Positions 17,023 to 26,065 are shown, counted from the stretch's first letter. The stretch is 64,000 nt of DNA from Paraburkholderia sp. BCC1884 (GCF_900996225.1 NZ_CAAJGL010000079.1:558001-622000); one strand, 5' to 3'. Made by a program: numbers and translations. The notes: generated by a model from the letters alone, not told the origin.

Positions 17023-18207
17023 ATGACCCAATCCAGCTTCAAACGCGGCCTGCAAACCCGGATCGTGCGCGCCGAGGACCAGATCACACCGGGCTTCGAG
17101 TCGTTCGCGATGCCGGTCACGCGCGCCTCGACGGTCGTGTTTCCCGACCTCGCCACCATGCGCGCGCTCGACTGGCAAAACGACGCGCAATGGCGCTACG
17201 GCCTGCACGCGACGCCGACCTCGCTCGCGCTGGCGCAGCGACTCGCGGCGATCGAAGGCGGCCATCACGCGTTGTTGCAGCCGTCGGGTTTGTCGTCGAT
17301 TTCGAACGTGTACTTCGGCCTCGTCAAGTCGGGCGACGATGTGCTGATTCCCGACAACGTCTACTCGCCGAACCGCGATCACGGCGACTGGCTGGCGCGC
17401 GATTTCGGCATCACGGTGCGCTATTACGATCCGATGATCGGCGCGGGCATCGCCGATCTGATCCAGCCGAACACGCGTCTGATCTGGCTCGAAGCGCCAG
17501 GCTCGGTGACGATGGAAGTGCCCGACGTGCCGGCCATCACGGCGGCGGCACGCGCGCGCAACGTGATCACGGCGATCGACAACACGTGGTCCGCCGGCCT
17601 CGGTTTCCGGCCGTTCGATCACGGCGTCGACATTTCCGTGCAGGCGCTGACCAAGTATCAGTCGGGCGGCGGCGACGTGCTGATGGGCGCAACGATCACC
17701 GTCGATCGCGAACTGCATCTGAAGCTGAAAGCGGCGCGCACGCGGATGGGGATCGGGGTGTCGTCGGATGACTGCTCGTTGATTCTGCGTAGTCTGCCGA
17801 GCATGCAATTGCGCTTCGAGCAGCATGACCGCGCGGCGCTCGCCTTGGCCAGGTGGCTGAAGACGCGGCCGGAGATCGCGGCGGTGCTGCATCCGGCGAT
17901 TGCCGATTGTCCGGGGCACGAGTTTTTCGAGCGGGACTTTACGGGCGCCGGCGGTCTTTTTTCCGTGGTGTTCGATGCCCGCTACAGCGCAGCGCAAGTC
18001 GACACGTTCTGCGAGTCGCTCGAACTGTTTTCGATCGGCTGGAGCTGGGGCGGCGCGCACAGTCTCGTGATGCCCTACGACGTCGCGTCGATGCGCACGG
18101 CGGCGCAATGGCCGCATGGCGGCACCTTGGTGCGCTTCTATATCGGTCTGGAAGACGAGGCGGATCTGCAAGCGGACATGGAGCAGTGTCTGGCGGCGCT
18201 CGGCTAA
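17023..18207 (+). CDS. metC: Cystathionine beta-lyase MetC
   Basis: A 394-residue PLP enzyme of the Cys/Met metabolism family. It cleaves cystathionine to homocysteine, pyruvate and ammonia in methionine synthesis. The PLP-binding lysine lies in SVQALTKYQSGGGDV; phosphate contacts come from QPSGLSSISN and the NRDHGD segment. TWSAGLGFRPFDHGVDISV and the GWSWGGAHSLVMPY region near the C-terminus fit beta-lyase rather than gamma-synthase. In-frame upstream ATGs (16957, 16972) exist; 17023 is chosen because the conserved N-terminus MTQSSFKRGLQTR begins there. It converges on serB with a terminator between. Confidence 0.9.
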   Translation: MTQSSFKRGLQTRIVRAEDQITPGFESFAMPVTRASTVVFPDLATMRALDWQNDAQWRYGLHATPTSLALAQRLAAIEGGHHALLQPSGLSSISNVYFGLVKSGDDVLIPDNVYSPNRDHGDWLARDFGITVRYYDPMIGAGIADLIQPNTRLIWLEAPGSVTMEVPDVPAITAAARARNVITAIDNTWSAGLGFRPFDHGVDISVQALTKYQSGGGDVLMGATITVDRELHLKLKAARTRMGIGVSSDDCSLILRSLPSMQLRFEQHDRAALALARWLKTRPEIAAVLHPAIADCPGHEFFERDFTGAGGLFSVVFDARYSAAQVDTFCESLELFSIGWSWGGAHSLVMPYDVASMRTAAQWPHGGTLVRFYIGLEDEADLQADMEQCLAALG

Positions 18208-18238
18208 ACGCCCGGACGTTCTGCCGCACGCTTATCAG

Positions 18239-18275
18239 GCCCATCGGGATGTGTTTCCGGTGGGCTTTTTCTTTT
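18239..18275 (+). terminator. Intrinsic terminator of metC
   Basis: The stem GCCCATCGG / CCGGTGGGC (one G-T pair) is followed by TTTTTCTTTT. It lies between convergent metC and serB. Confidence 0.88.
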
Positions 18276-18350
18276 GCCGATATTTGTCAATATAGACAGC
18301 AAGCCTAACCATTTGGCATTGCCAATGCCGCCTTCATGAATCGACCCACA

Positions 18351-19190
18351 TCAGAACAACCGCAACAGGCCATCCAGTCCAACGAAATTGAATGCCACGC
18401 TGGCCGCTTCGCGGACCACCGGCTTCGCACGGAAAGCAACTGAAAGTCCTGCTTCGGCCATCATCTTCAGATCGTTTGAGCCGTCGCCCATCGCAATCGA
18501 ACGGCTCGGCTCAATGCCCAGTTGGGCGCTTGTTTCGCGCAGGGTGCGTGCCTTTACGTCGGCATTGACGACCTCGCCGAGCACCTTGCCGGTCAGTTTG
18601 CCGTCCACGATGTCGAGCGTATTCGCGTGCGTGAAATCCAGGCCGAGGCGCGCCTTCAGTTTGTCAGTGAAGAAGGTGAAGCCGCCCGACACCAGCAGCG
18701 TTTTCAATCCGGCCGCCTTCGCGCCGGCCAGCATCTGTTCCGCGCCCGGCGACAGTTGCAGTCGCTCTTCGTACACGCGTTCGAGCGCGCTGGCATCGAG
18801 CCCCTCGAGCAACGCTACGCGGCGCGTCAGACTTTCGTTGAAGTCCTTGATCTCGCCTCGCATCGACGCCTCGGTGATCGCCGCCACTTCCGCTTTCAGT
18901 CCGCAGAAGTCGGCGATTTCGTCGATACACTCGATCGTAATCAGCGTGGAGTCCATGTCCATCGCGACGAGGCCGAAGTCGCTCAACTGGCGGCCGGGTT
19001 CGACAAACGCGTAGTCCAGTTGGTGGGTGCCGCAATACACATCGAGATCGGCGCGCTGGGCGACGCTTGCATCCGCGATACGAATCGCGTTGGCGTCGAT
19101 AGCAGTCGCCGATGTGCCGCGCGCAAGCGCGACGAGCGTTGTGTGATGGTCGGCGGAAAGGGGCGCGAGACTTTGAATGACGAGGTTCAT
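18351..19190 (-). CDS. serB: Phosphoserine phosphatase SerB
   Basis: A 279-residue HAD-family hydrolase that makes L-serine from phosphoserine, the last step of serine synthesis. Motif I is VAMDMDSTLITIECIDE with the nucleophilic Asp. Motif II is LLVSGGFTFFTDKL and motif III/IV is SIAMGDGSNDLKMMAEAG. The N-terminal 75 residues form an ACT-like domain, as in other proteobacterial SerB. It is divergent from ku. Confidence 0.95.
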   Translation of the reverse strand: MNLVIQSLAPLSADHHTTLVALARGTSATAIDANAIRIADASVAQRADLDVYCGTHQLDYAFVEPGRQLSDFGLVAMDMDSTLITIECIDEIADFCGLKAEVAAITEASMRGEIKDFNESLTRRVALLEGLDASALERVYEERLQLSPGAEQMLAGAKAAGLKTLLVSGGFTFFTDKLKARLGLDFTHANTLDIVDGKLTGKVLGEVVNADVKARTLRETSAQLGIEPSRSIAMGDGSNDLKMMAEAGLSVAFRAKPVVREAASVAFNFVGLDGLLRLF

Positions 19191-19350
19191 GGACGACGAC
19201 GCAATGACGCGAATAAAGGACGGGCGCGCGGGGCGCGGACAATCCCGTTATTGTAACGGTTCGACGATTCGCGCCCACCCGCACGAGCGCTTGCCCAGAA
19301 CATAGCGGAACCGTCCACGCCGGTGTTTTTTTTGCCGACCGAATGCAAGC

Positions 19351-19368
19351 CTTACAGTCTGGCGTAAG
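19351..19368 (+). promoter_or_regulatory. Inverted repeat upstream of ku (possible activator site)
   Basis: CTTAC-N8-GTAAG dyad about 60 bases before the sigma-54-like element. The distance would suit an enhancer-binding activator, but no protein can be assigned. Confidence 0.3.
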
Positions 19369-19411
19369 AGCCGATTCGTCGTGCGCGAGGCGCACCGTCG
19401 CGCGCGACCCG

Positions 19412-19427
19412 TGGCACGCTTGCTGCT
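19412..19427 (+). promoter_or_regulatory. Sigma-54 (RpoN)-type promoter before ku
   Basis: TGGCACG-N5-TGCT: the invariant GG (-24) and GC (-12) are exactly 10 bases apart and the -24 block is a perfect GGCACG. The predicted start would be near 19439, giving a short leader with GGGAG before the ku ATG (19460). Two GC palindromes (19381-19395 and 19397-19408) sit just upstream. Confidence 0.55.
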
Positions 19428-19459
19428 TCACCTGAATTCTCAGGCCTAGGGAGCGCACG

Positions 19460-20500
19460 ATGGCACACATGATCTGGAAAGGCGCAATCAGCTTTGGGCT
19501 GGTCCACGTACCGGTGCAGCTCTATCCGGCAACGCAGTCCGAGAAGGTCGGCTTCAACCTGCTGGACAAGCGCACGATCGACCCCGTGGGGTACAAGCAG
19601 ATCAACAAGCGTACCGGTAAGGACGTGACGCGCGACAACATCGTGCGCGGGTTCGAGTACGAGAAGGACAAATACGTCGTGCTATCGGATGACGAGATTC
19701 GCGCGGCCAATCCGGAGTCGACGCAAACGGTCGATATCCTCGCTTTCGTCGACGCACCCGACATCTCGTTTCTGTATCTCGACACGCCGTATTTCCTCAC
19801 ACCCGACCGTAAGGGCGACAAGGTCTACGCGCTGCTGCGCGAAGCCATGAAGTCGTCCGGCAAGATCGGCGTGGCGAGCGTCGTGTTGCACAACAAGCAG
19901 CATCTGGCCGCGCTGATTCCAGTTGGTCCGATGCTGGCGTTGAATACGCTGCGTTGGGCGGCCGAGGTGCGTGACGTCGACGAATTCAAAGTGCCGCCGG
20001 ACGGCATGAAGGCGGCGGGCGTTACGTCGCGCGAACTCGACATGGCCAAAAAGCTGATCGCCGACATGACCGATCCGTGGGACCCGTCGCAGTATCGCGA
20101 CACGTTTCGCGACGACATCATGGCGCTGGTCGATCGCAAGGTCCGCGCGGGCAAGACGGAGGAAATCACCGACGTCGAAGCACCGCGCGAGTCCCGTCAA
20201 TCCGCCGACATTCTCGATTTGTCCGACCTGCTTAAACGCAGCCTCGGCCGCGGCAAGGGCAAGGCGGCGTCCGGCGGCCGCAAGCGCGCCGCGGATGAGG
20301 ACGACGGCGACGACGCTCGAAGCGACGGCGAAGCGGAAGCCGCGCCAGCCACGAAAAAGGCGCGTGCGAGCACGTCGCGCAGTCGCAGCGGCAGCGGTAG
20401 TGGTACAGCCAGCCGAACGGCAGCAAAGAGCGCGGCCAAACCCGCGGCGAAAACTGCAGCGTCATCCTCCGCCACGCGCAAGCGCCGCGCGGCGGCCTGA
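19460..20500 (+). CDS. ku: Ku protein (non-homologous end joining)
   Basis: A 346-residue bacterial Ku that binds DNA ends as a homodimer and recruits LigD. The start MAHMIWKGAISFGLVHVPVQ is diagnostic, and the core beta-barrel continues to about residue 255 (DILDLSDLLKRSLG). The rest is a low-complexity basic tail rich in Lys, Arg, Ala and Ser, preceded by a short acidic stretch (DEDDGDDARSDGEAE). Basic extensions are known in some bacterial Ku and bind DNA. It is followed after 84 bases by ligD, so the pair forms an end-joining operon. The sigma-54-like promoter upstream suggests regulated expression. Confidence 0.96.
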   Translation: MAHMIWKGAISFGLVHVPVQLYPATQSEKVGFNLLDKRTIDPVGYKQINKRTGKDVTRDNIVRGFEYEKDKYVVLSDDEIRAANPESTQTVDILAFVDAPDISFLYLDTPYFLTPDRKGDKVYALLREAMKSSGKIGVASVVLHNKQHLAALIPVGPMLALNTLRWAAEVRDVDEFKVPPDGMKAAGVTSRELDMAKKLIADMTDPWDPSQYRDTFRDDIMALVDRKVRAGKTEEITDVEAPRESRQSADILDLSDLLKRSLGRGKGKAASGGRKRAADEDDGDDARSDGEAEAAPATKKARASTSRSRSGSGSGTASRTAAKSAAKPAAKTAASSSATRKRRAAA

Positions 20501-20584
20501 TCGATTGTCAGAGCGCACGCCTTGCCGATTTGCCGACCGGCACGGTGAGCACCGCGCTACTCGAACCGCGAGGACGTCATCGAC

Positions 20585-23524
20585 ATGAACGACAGACTCG
20601 ATCAATACACCCGAAAACGGCGTTTCGATGAAACGCCGGAGCCTTCCGGCGCCGTCACGGGCCGCACGCGGGCCGGTCGTAAAACGGCACGACGCGCGGC
20701 GGACGAGGCGCTGTCGTACGTGATCCAGGAACACGATGCGCGGCGTCTGCATTACGACTTCCGGCTCGAACTGAATGGCACTTTGTTGTCGTGGGCCATA
20801 CCGAAGGGGCCGAGCCTCGATCCGTCGGTGAAGCGGTTGGCGGTGCACGTCGAGGATCATCCGGTCGAATACGGTTCGTTCGAAGGCGAGATTCCGCCCG
20901 GCAACTATGGCGCGGGCAGCGTCATCGTATGGGATCGCGGCACGTGGGAGCCGATCGGCGGTGCGGAGGAAGCGGCGCGCGCGTACGCGGCCGGCAAACT
21001 CAAATTCCATCTGCATGGCGAGAAACTGCACGGCGGCTGGACGCTGGTGCGCAGTCATATGCGGGGCAGTGGCGATAAGGAGCAATGGTTGTTGATCAAG
21101 GAGCGTGATGAGCAGGCGCGCGACGAGAGTGAATACGACGTGCTAAAGGCAATGCCGGGGAGCGTGCTGGAGGATACGTCGGGTGGGAGCGAAGCGAGAA
21201 AGAACGGGGCGGCGAAACGTAGCACGGGAAAGAACACTACGACAAAAAGCACCACGGCAAAAAGCACCACGACACAAAACGGAGCCACAAAAAGCGCCGC
21301 AAAAAAACGTTCCGCGAGCGACCCCAAACGACCCGACGTCGTCGCGACCCGCAGTCCCGAATCGCTGCGGGAGCTTGCCGCTGCGCCATCCATCGAGGGC
21401 GCATTGAAGGCGCGCTTGCCGGCCACGCTCAAGCCGCAACTGGCGACGCTCGTCGACGCCGCGCCGCCCGGCGATGACTGGACCTATGAAATCAAGTTCG
21501 ACGGCTACCGCGTATTGACCCGCCTCGATTCGCCGGCCAAAGGCGCGAAACGGCCAAAAGGAGCGAAATCAGCCGATCGCAGCGCGGTCCAGATCTTCAC
21601 GCGCGCAGGCAACGACTGGACCAGCAAATTCGGCAAACTGGTCGAAGCATTCGAACGACTCGACATCGACAGCGCGTGGCTCGACGGCGAAGCCGTCGTA
21701 CTCGACGAACGCGGTGTGCCGAGCTTTCAGGCGTTGCAAAACGCCTTCGATTCGAACCGTCCGCAGGACATGGTCATCTACCTGTTCGACCTGCCGTTTC
21801 TGAACGGCTACGACTTGCGTGGCGTGCCGCTGGAGCAGCGACGGGCGATTCTGCACGCCCTGCTGGACCCGTCGGACGACAGCGTGCTGCGCTTTTCCAA
21901 TAACTTCGATTTCAGTGCCGATGATCTACTCAAGAGCGCGTGCGACATGGCGCTCGAAGGCATCATCGGCAAACGGCGCGACAGCGGTTATATGTCGGGT
22001 CGTTCGTCCGCGTGGATCAAGCTCAAATGCCGGCGACGTCAGGAGTTCGTGATCGGCGGCTACTCGGAGCCGTCCGGCAGTCGCGCGGCGTTCGGTGCGC
22101 TGCTGCTCGGCGTGTACGACAACAAAGGGCAATTGCAGTACGCCGGACGCGTCGGCACCGGTTTCGACGCCGCCTTGCTGCGCTCGGTCAAACAGGCGCT
22201 CGACGCGCACGCGACCTCGCGCATGCCGTTCGCCAGCGCACCACGCGAGCGCAGTCGCACGCCGGTGCATTGGGTCAAGCCGGTGCTGGTCGCCGAATGC
22301 AACTTCGCCGAATGGACGAGTGACGGCATCGTTCGCCAGGCGTCGTTCGTGAGCCTGCGCGACGACAAACCGGCGCGCCAGATCGTCAAGGAAGCCCCCC
22401 GTCAAGGAGCCGACGTGCAACCGCAAACCGACACCACGGTCGACATCGCCCCGAAAAAGCGCGCAGTGTCGAAAAAGTCCGCGAGCAAAGCTGGCGCAAA
22501 GTTAGAGAGTGGGAAGTCCGCCGCGACGGCGAAGTCCGCTACACCCGCGAAGTCCGCTACACCTGCGAAGTCCGCTACACCCGCGAAACCTGCCGCGACC
22601 GCGAAGTCCTCCACAACCGCCAAATCTTCCACGACCGCCGACATCGCTGGCGTGCGCATCTCGCACCCCGACCGCGTCATCGACAAAAGCACCGGCACGC
22701 GCAAGATCGATCTCGTGCAGTACTACGAGTCGGTGGCCGACTGGATGCTGCCACATCTGCGGGATCGGCCGGTGTCGCTGGTGCGTGCGCCGGAGGACAT
22801 CGGCGGCGAGCTGTTTTTTCAGAAGCACAGCCAGAAACTCTCGATTCCCAACGTCGAGCAACATCCCGGCCTCGACCCCGGTCATCCGCCGCTGATTACC
22901 GTCGATACCATCAGGGCATTGGTCGGCGCGGCGCAAATGGGCACGGTGGAATTTCACACGTGGAATGCGGTGGCATCGAATATAGAAAAACCCGATCGTG
23001 TCGTTTTCGACCTGGACCCGGACGCCTCGCTCGGTTGGGAGCGCATGATCGAAGCGGCGCAACTGACGCGTTCGTTGCTGGAAGAACTGGGCCTCACATC
23101 GTTTTGCAAGACGAGTGGCGGCAAAGGTCTGCATGTCGTGGTGCCGCTCGCCAAACAGGCCGGCTGGGATGAAGTAAAAGACTTCTCGCAAGCCGTCGCG
23201 CAGCACATGGCGACGACCTTGCCGAAGTACTTCAGTGCCAAAATGGGCGCGCAGAACCGCAAGCAGAAAATCTTCGTCGACTACCTGCGCAACAACCGCG
23301 GCTCGAGCACGGTGTGTGCGTTCTCGGCGCGTGCGCGGCCCGGCCTGGGCGTGTCGGTGCCGCTTGCGTGGGACGAAGTCGCCAGTACCACCAGCGGCGA
23401 TCAGTGGAACATCGCCAACCTGCACGAACGTCTCGCGCAACTCAAGAGCGATCCCTGGGCGCAGTATGCAAAAACCCGTCAGCGCATCACCGCAGCCATG
23501 AAAAAACGCCTCGACCCGGCATAA
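20585..23524 (+). CDS. ligD: Multifunctional ATP-dependent DNA ligase LigD
   Basis: A 979-residue end-joining enzyme. Domains in order: phosphoesterase (about 40-190, with HDARRLHYDFRLELNG and HPVEYGSFEGEIPPGNYG); ligase (about 290-590, adenylated Lys304 in EIKFDGYRV); and polymerase/primase (about 690-970, metal-binding Asp809/Asp811 in VVFDLDPDASLGW). The order PE-LIG-POL is that of Pseudomonas LigD, not the mycobacterial POL-PE-LIG. The domains are joined by two Lys/Thr/Ala-rich linkers (about residues 200-250 and 630-690); the second is coded by an 18-bp tandem repeat. It acts with Ku just upstream to process and seal double-strand breaks. Confidence 0.96.
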   Translation: MNDRLDQYTRKRRFDETPEPSGAVTGRTRAGRKTARRAADEALSYVIQEHDARRLHYDFRLELNGTLLSWAIPKGPSLDPSVKRLAVHVEDHPVEYGSFEGEIPPGNYGAGSVIVWDRGTWEPIGGAEEAARAYAAGKLKFHLHGEKLHGGWTLVRSHMRGSGDKEQWLLIKERDEQARDESEYDVLKAMPGSVLEDTSGGSEARKNGAAKRSTGKNTTTKSTTAKSTTTQNGATKSAAKKRSASDPKRPDVVATRSPESLRELAAAPSIEGALKARLPATLKPQLATLVDAAPPGDDWTYEIKFDGYRVLTRLDSPAKGAKRPKGAKSADRSAVQIFTRAGNDWTSKFGKLVEAFERLDIDSAWLDGEAVVLDERGVPSFQALQNAFDSNRPQDMVIYLFDLPFLNGYDLRGVPLEQRRAILHALLDPSDDSVLRFSNNFDFSADDLLKSACDMALEGIIGKRRDSGYMSGRSSAWIKLKCRRRQEFVIGGYSEPSGSRAAFGALLLGVYDNKGQLQYAGRVGTGFDAALLRSVKQALDAHATSRMPFASAPRERSRTPVHWVKPVLVAECNFAEWTSDGIVRQASFVSLRDDKPARQIVKEAPRQGADVQPQTDTTVDIAPKKRAVSKKSASKAGAKLESGKSAATAKSATPAKSATPAKSATPAKPAATAKSSTTAKSSTTADIAGVRISHPDRVIDKSTGTRKIDLVQYYESVADWMLPHLRDRPVSLVRAPEDIGGELFFQKHSQKLSIPNVEQHPGLDPGHPPLITVDTIRALVGAAQMGTVEFHTWNAVASNIEKPDRVVFDLDPDASLGWERMIEAAQLTRSLLEELGLTSFCKTSGGKGLHVVVPLAKQAGWDEVKDFSQAVAQHMATTLPKYFSAKMGAQNRKQKIFVDYLRNNRGSSTVCAFSARARPGLGVSVPLAWDEVASTTSGDQWNIANLHERLAQLKSDPWAQYAKTRQRITAAMKKRLDPA
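22529..22582 (+). repeat. 18-bp tandem repeat (x3) in the LigD linker
   Basis: Three nearly identical units of GCGAAGTCCGCTACACC(C/T), coding AKSATP each, then a diverged fourth unit. Units 1 and 3 are identical, which suggests recent slippage. The unit length is a multiple of 3, so copy-number change keeps the frame. Confidence 0.9.
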
Positions 23525-23572
23525 CGATGGCGACTGAGCCGGACCCGGTTCACCACGAAAAGGAGCATGACC

Positions 23573-23875
23573 ATGAAGACCTCACCGCAATCCTCGGACG
23601 GCGACAAGCAGGCCGATCCGCACGCCACCAAGCATGCCCGTTCGATGCAGGATGCCGCTGCGCCGTTGCCGCACGAAGCCGATCAGAATCCCGAGTCGCA
23701 GCACGAGGACGGTCCGCGTCACGTGGGCAAGCAGGCGCATCGCGATCTCGAGCGCGGTCTGAAGGACACGGACCGGCGCGGCGGCGACGAGTATCAGCAA
23801 AAAACCCAGAACGACACGCACACCGACGTCAATTCCGACGGCAAAGCAGGCGGCGCGAAGCACGGCAAACACTGA
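23573..23875 (+). CDS. Small hydrophilic protein of unknown function
   Basis: Not recognised. About 100 residues, very hydrophilic, rich in His, Asp, Lys, Gln and Gly, with no hydrophobic segment. It looks intrinsically disordered, somewhat like hydrophilic stress proteins. AGGAG at 23561-23565 sits 7 bases before the ATG at 23573; an ATG at 23567 is only 1 base from it, so 23573 is preferred. It follows ligD by 48 bases and may be co-transcribed. Nothing in the sequence shows a function. Confidence 0.7.
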   Translation: MKTSPQSSDGDKQADPHATKHARSMQDAAAPLPHEADQNPESQHEDGPRHVGKQAHRDLERGLKDTDRRGGDEYQQKTQNDTHTDVNSDGKAGGAKHGKH

Positions 23876-23921
23876 CGGCGCCCGCGTCTGCGCGCGTCTG
23901 TGAATCGCGCCCGCGTCTCCA

Positions 23922-23939
23922 GACGGCGCAGGCGCCGTC
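23922..23939. other. Hairpin between convergent genes
   Basis: GACGGCG / CGCCGTC with a 4-base loop, at the junction of the small protein gene and the LysR gene. It overlaps the LysR stop and has no T-run. Confidence 0.4.
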
Positions 23940-24906
23940 AGGCCGGCTCCCGGTCCCAGTAAGGCGGGTCGCCGAAATGCGCGATCAGGAAGTCGATGAA
24001 GGCGAGCGTCTTCGGCGGTACGAAGGCGCGGCTCGGATATACCGCCCAGATCGCGACTTGTTCGGCGAGCGGATACGTATCGAGTACGCCGACGAGTTCG
24101 CCGCTGCGCAGATAGGCTGCGACGTCCCAGGTCGATTTGAGCGCGATGCCAAAACCTGCCAGCAGCGCGTCGCGAATCACTTCGCCGTTGTCGCTGACGA
24201 GGCGTCCGTTCACGCGGACCGTCAGCGGGCCGGCGGGCGTCGTGAAGGCCCAGTCGCGCTGATCCGAGAGGATGACGCATTCATGCGCGGCAAGGTCCGA
24301 CGGATGATGGGGCGTGCCGCGTGCGGCCAGATAAGCGGGCGACGCGCACAGCACGCGCCGGTTCACCGCCAATCGTCGGGCCACCAGCGAGGAATCCTTC
24401 AGAACGCCGATACGGATCGCCACGTCGATTCCGGCGTCGACGAGGTCGACCAGTTGATCGGTCAGCCGGAGATCGACGCTGACGCCGGGATGACGGCGCA
24501 AAAACTCGCTCAGCACCGGCGAGACATGCTGCCGCCCGAACGAGGAGGGCATCGTGACCCGCAGGCGGCCCTGCGGCTCGGTCTGGGCGCTGCCGACCGA
24601 AGCGCGCGCAGCGGCCGCCGCATCGAGCAGGGCCTCGGCGCGCGTCATGAATACTTCACCGTCCTGGGTGAGGCTGATGCGTCGCGTAGTCCGGTGCAGC
24701 AATCGCGCGCCGAGGAGCTTCTCGAGCTGCGCGATCCGCGAACTGGCCACCGCCGCCGACAACCCGAACTCTCGGCCGGCCGCCGATACGTTGGCGAGCA
24801 GCGCGGCGCGCACGAACAGCGCAACGTCGAGCAGATCGAGCCGCTCGCGCTCGCTGGACGCAGTGCGCGCAGACGTGGCCGGAAGGTCCATTCTTCTGAA
24901 TTCCAA
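23938..24906 (-). CDS. LysR-family transcriptional regulator
   Basis: A 322-residue LysR regulator. The N-terminal winged helix-turn-helix (about 22-82) has GREFGLSAAVASSRIAQLE and LLGARLLHRTTRRISLT. The remainder is a periplasmic-binding-like effector domain with GRLRVTMPSSFGRQHVSPVL. It resembles the CrgA/DsdC-like subgroup used for reductase genes, but the effector is unknown. It is divergent from the reductase gene at 25049, and an inverted repeat in the shared 142-base promoter is a candidate binding site, so it probably controls that gene. An alternative start is Met6. Confidence 0.88.
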   Translation of the reverse strand: MEFRRMDLPATSARTASSERERLDLLDVALFVRAALLANVSAAGREFGLSAAVASSRIAQLEKLLGARLLHRTTRRISLTQDGEVFMTRAEALLDAAAAARASVGSAQTEPQGRLRVTMPSSFGRQHVSPVLSEFLRRHPGVSVDLRLTDQLVDLVDAGIDVAIRIGVLKDSSLVARRLAVNRRVLCASPAYLAARGTPHHPSDLAAHECVILSDQRDWAFTTPAGPLTVRVNGRLVSDNGEVIRDALLAGFGIALKSTWDVAAYLRSGELVGVLDTYPLAEQVAIWAVYPSRAFVPPKTLAFIDFLIAHFGDPPYWDREPA

Positions 24907-24928
24907 AAAGATGTTTCAGTCATTATGA

Positions 24929-24951
24929 CGGTTTTATAAGAATAAGAACCG
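24929..24951 (+). promoter_or_regulatory. LysR-type inverted repeat in divergent promoter
   Basis: CGGTT-N13-AACCG, a perfect 5-bp dyad around an AT-rich core that contains a T-N11-A motif. It lies between the divergent LysR gene and the reductase gene. Confidence 0.45.
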
Positions 24952-25048
24952 CCTTAGGATGGTGTCCATGGCATCGATGTGCTGCGACAGCGACTGGCGC
25001 GCAAGTCACATCGGGCCGTCCCTCTTATCTGAACGAACAGGAGCATCC

Positions 25049-26065
25049 ATGAAAGCCGTTGGTCTTTATCGTTATCTGCCGATCGACCAAACCGAGTCGC
25101 TGATCGATGTCGACATTCCGAAACCCGAGGCCACCGGCCGCGATCTGCTCGTGAAAGTCGAGGCGATCTCCGTCAATCCGGTCGACACCAAAGTGCGTGC
25201 ACCGAAAGACAAGGTCGAAGACACGCCGCGCGTTCTCGGTTGGGATGCCGCCGGCACCGTGGTCGCGGCCGGCCCGGACGTCACCTTGTTCAAAGTCGGC
25301 GACCCGGTGTTCTACGCGGGCAGCATCACGCGGCCCGGCGCCAACAGCGAGTTCCATCTGGTCGACGAGCGGATTGTCGGACGCAAGCCGGCATCGCTCG
25401 ATTTCACGCACGCGGCCGCTTTGCCGTTGACGGCGATCACCGCCTGGGAAGCCTTGTTCGACCGCCTCGGCGTGTCGCCGCAAGGTGCCGACGAAGGCCG
25501 CACGGTGCTGATTTTCGGCGGCGCGGGCGGGGTCGGCTCGATCGGTATCCAGTTGGCCAAAAAGCTGGCGAAGCTCAAGGTGATTGCCACCGCCTCGCGT
25601 CCCGAGTCGGCGAAGTGGGCCACGGAGCTGGGCGCGGATCACATCGTCGATCACTTCGGCGACGTGCCCGCGCAACTGAAAGCGCTCGGCATCGACCAGG
25701 TCGATTACGTGTTGATGTTCAACGACACCGACAAGAATTTCCCGGTTGCCGCGCAAGTCATCGCGCCGCAAGGCGGGATCTGCACGATCGTCGAAAACGT
25801 CAAACCGGTGGCGGTCGAATTGCTCAAGGCAAAGAGCGCGGCATTCCACTGGGAACTCATGTTTACGCGCTCGATGTTCGGCACGCCCGACATGATCGAG
25901 CAGCACAAGTTGCTGACCGAGGTGGCGCGTCTGATCGACGCCGGCACCTTGCGCACGACCGTCGGCGACAACTTCGGCACGATCAACGCGGCGAATCTGC
26001 GCCGTGCGCATCAACTGCTCGAGCAAGGGCGCGCGATTGGCAAGCTGGTGCTAACCGGCTTCTGA
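25049..26065 (+). CDS. Medium-chain dehydrogenase/reductase, quinone-oxidoreductase-like
   Basis: A 338-residue MDR-superfamily protein. The N-terminal GroES-like domain includes VKVEAISVNPVDTKVR; the Rossmann domain has VLIFGGAGGVGSIGIQLAKK for NADPH. It matches the group called zinc-binding alcohol dehydrogenase family (adh_fam_1), but I do not see the usual zinc-ligand Cys/His set, so it is more likely a zinc-free NADPH:quinone or enone reductase. The ATG at 25049 has CAGGAG upstream; earlier in-frame ATGs code an unconserved-looking stretch. Divergent from its probable LysR regulator. The substrate is unknown. Confidence 0.85.
   Translation: MKAVGLYRYLPIDQTESLIDVDIPKPEATGRDLLVKVEAISVNPVDTKVRAPKDKVEDTPRVLGWDAAGTVVAAGPDVTLFKVGDPVFYAGSITRPGANSEFHLVDERIVGRKPASLDFTHAAALPLTAITAWEALFDRLGVSPQGADEGRTVLIFGGAGGVGSIGIQLAKKLAKLKVIATASRPESAKWATELGADHIVDHFGDVPAQLKALGIDQVDYVLMFNDTDKNFPVAAQVIAPQGGICTIVENVKPVAVELLKAKSAAFHWELMFTRSMFGTPDMIEQHKLLTEVARLIDAGTLRTTVGDNFGTINAANLRRAHQLLEQGRAIGKLVLTGF

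Noticed and set aside
20200..23524. Possible horizontal island around ku and ligD
   Set aside because: No integrase, tRNA junction, repeat boundary or clear base-composition shift; the AT-richer linkers follow from Lys/Thr codons.
23314..24939. A 541-residue frame across the ligD end, the small gene and the LysR gene
   Set aside because: Out of frame with ligD and antisense to LysR; Arg-rich shadow.
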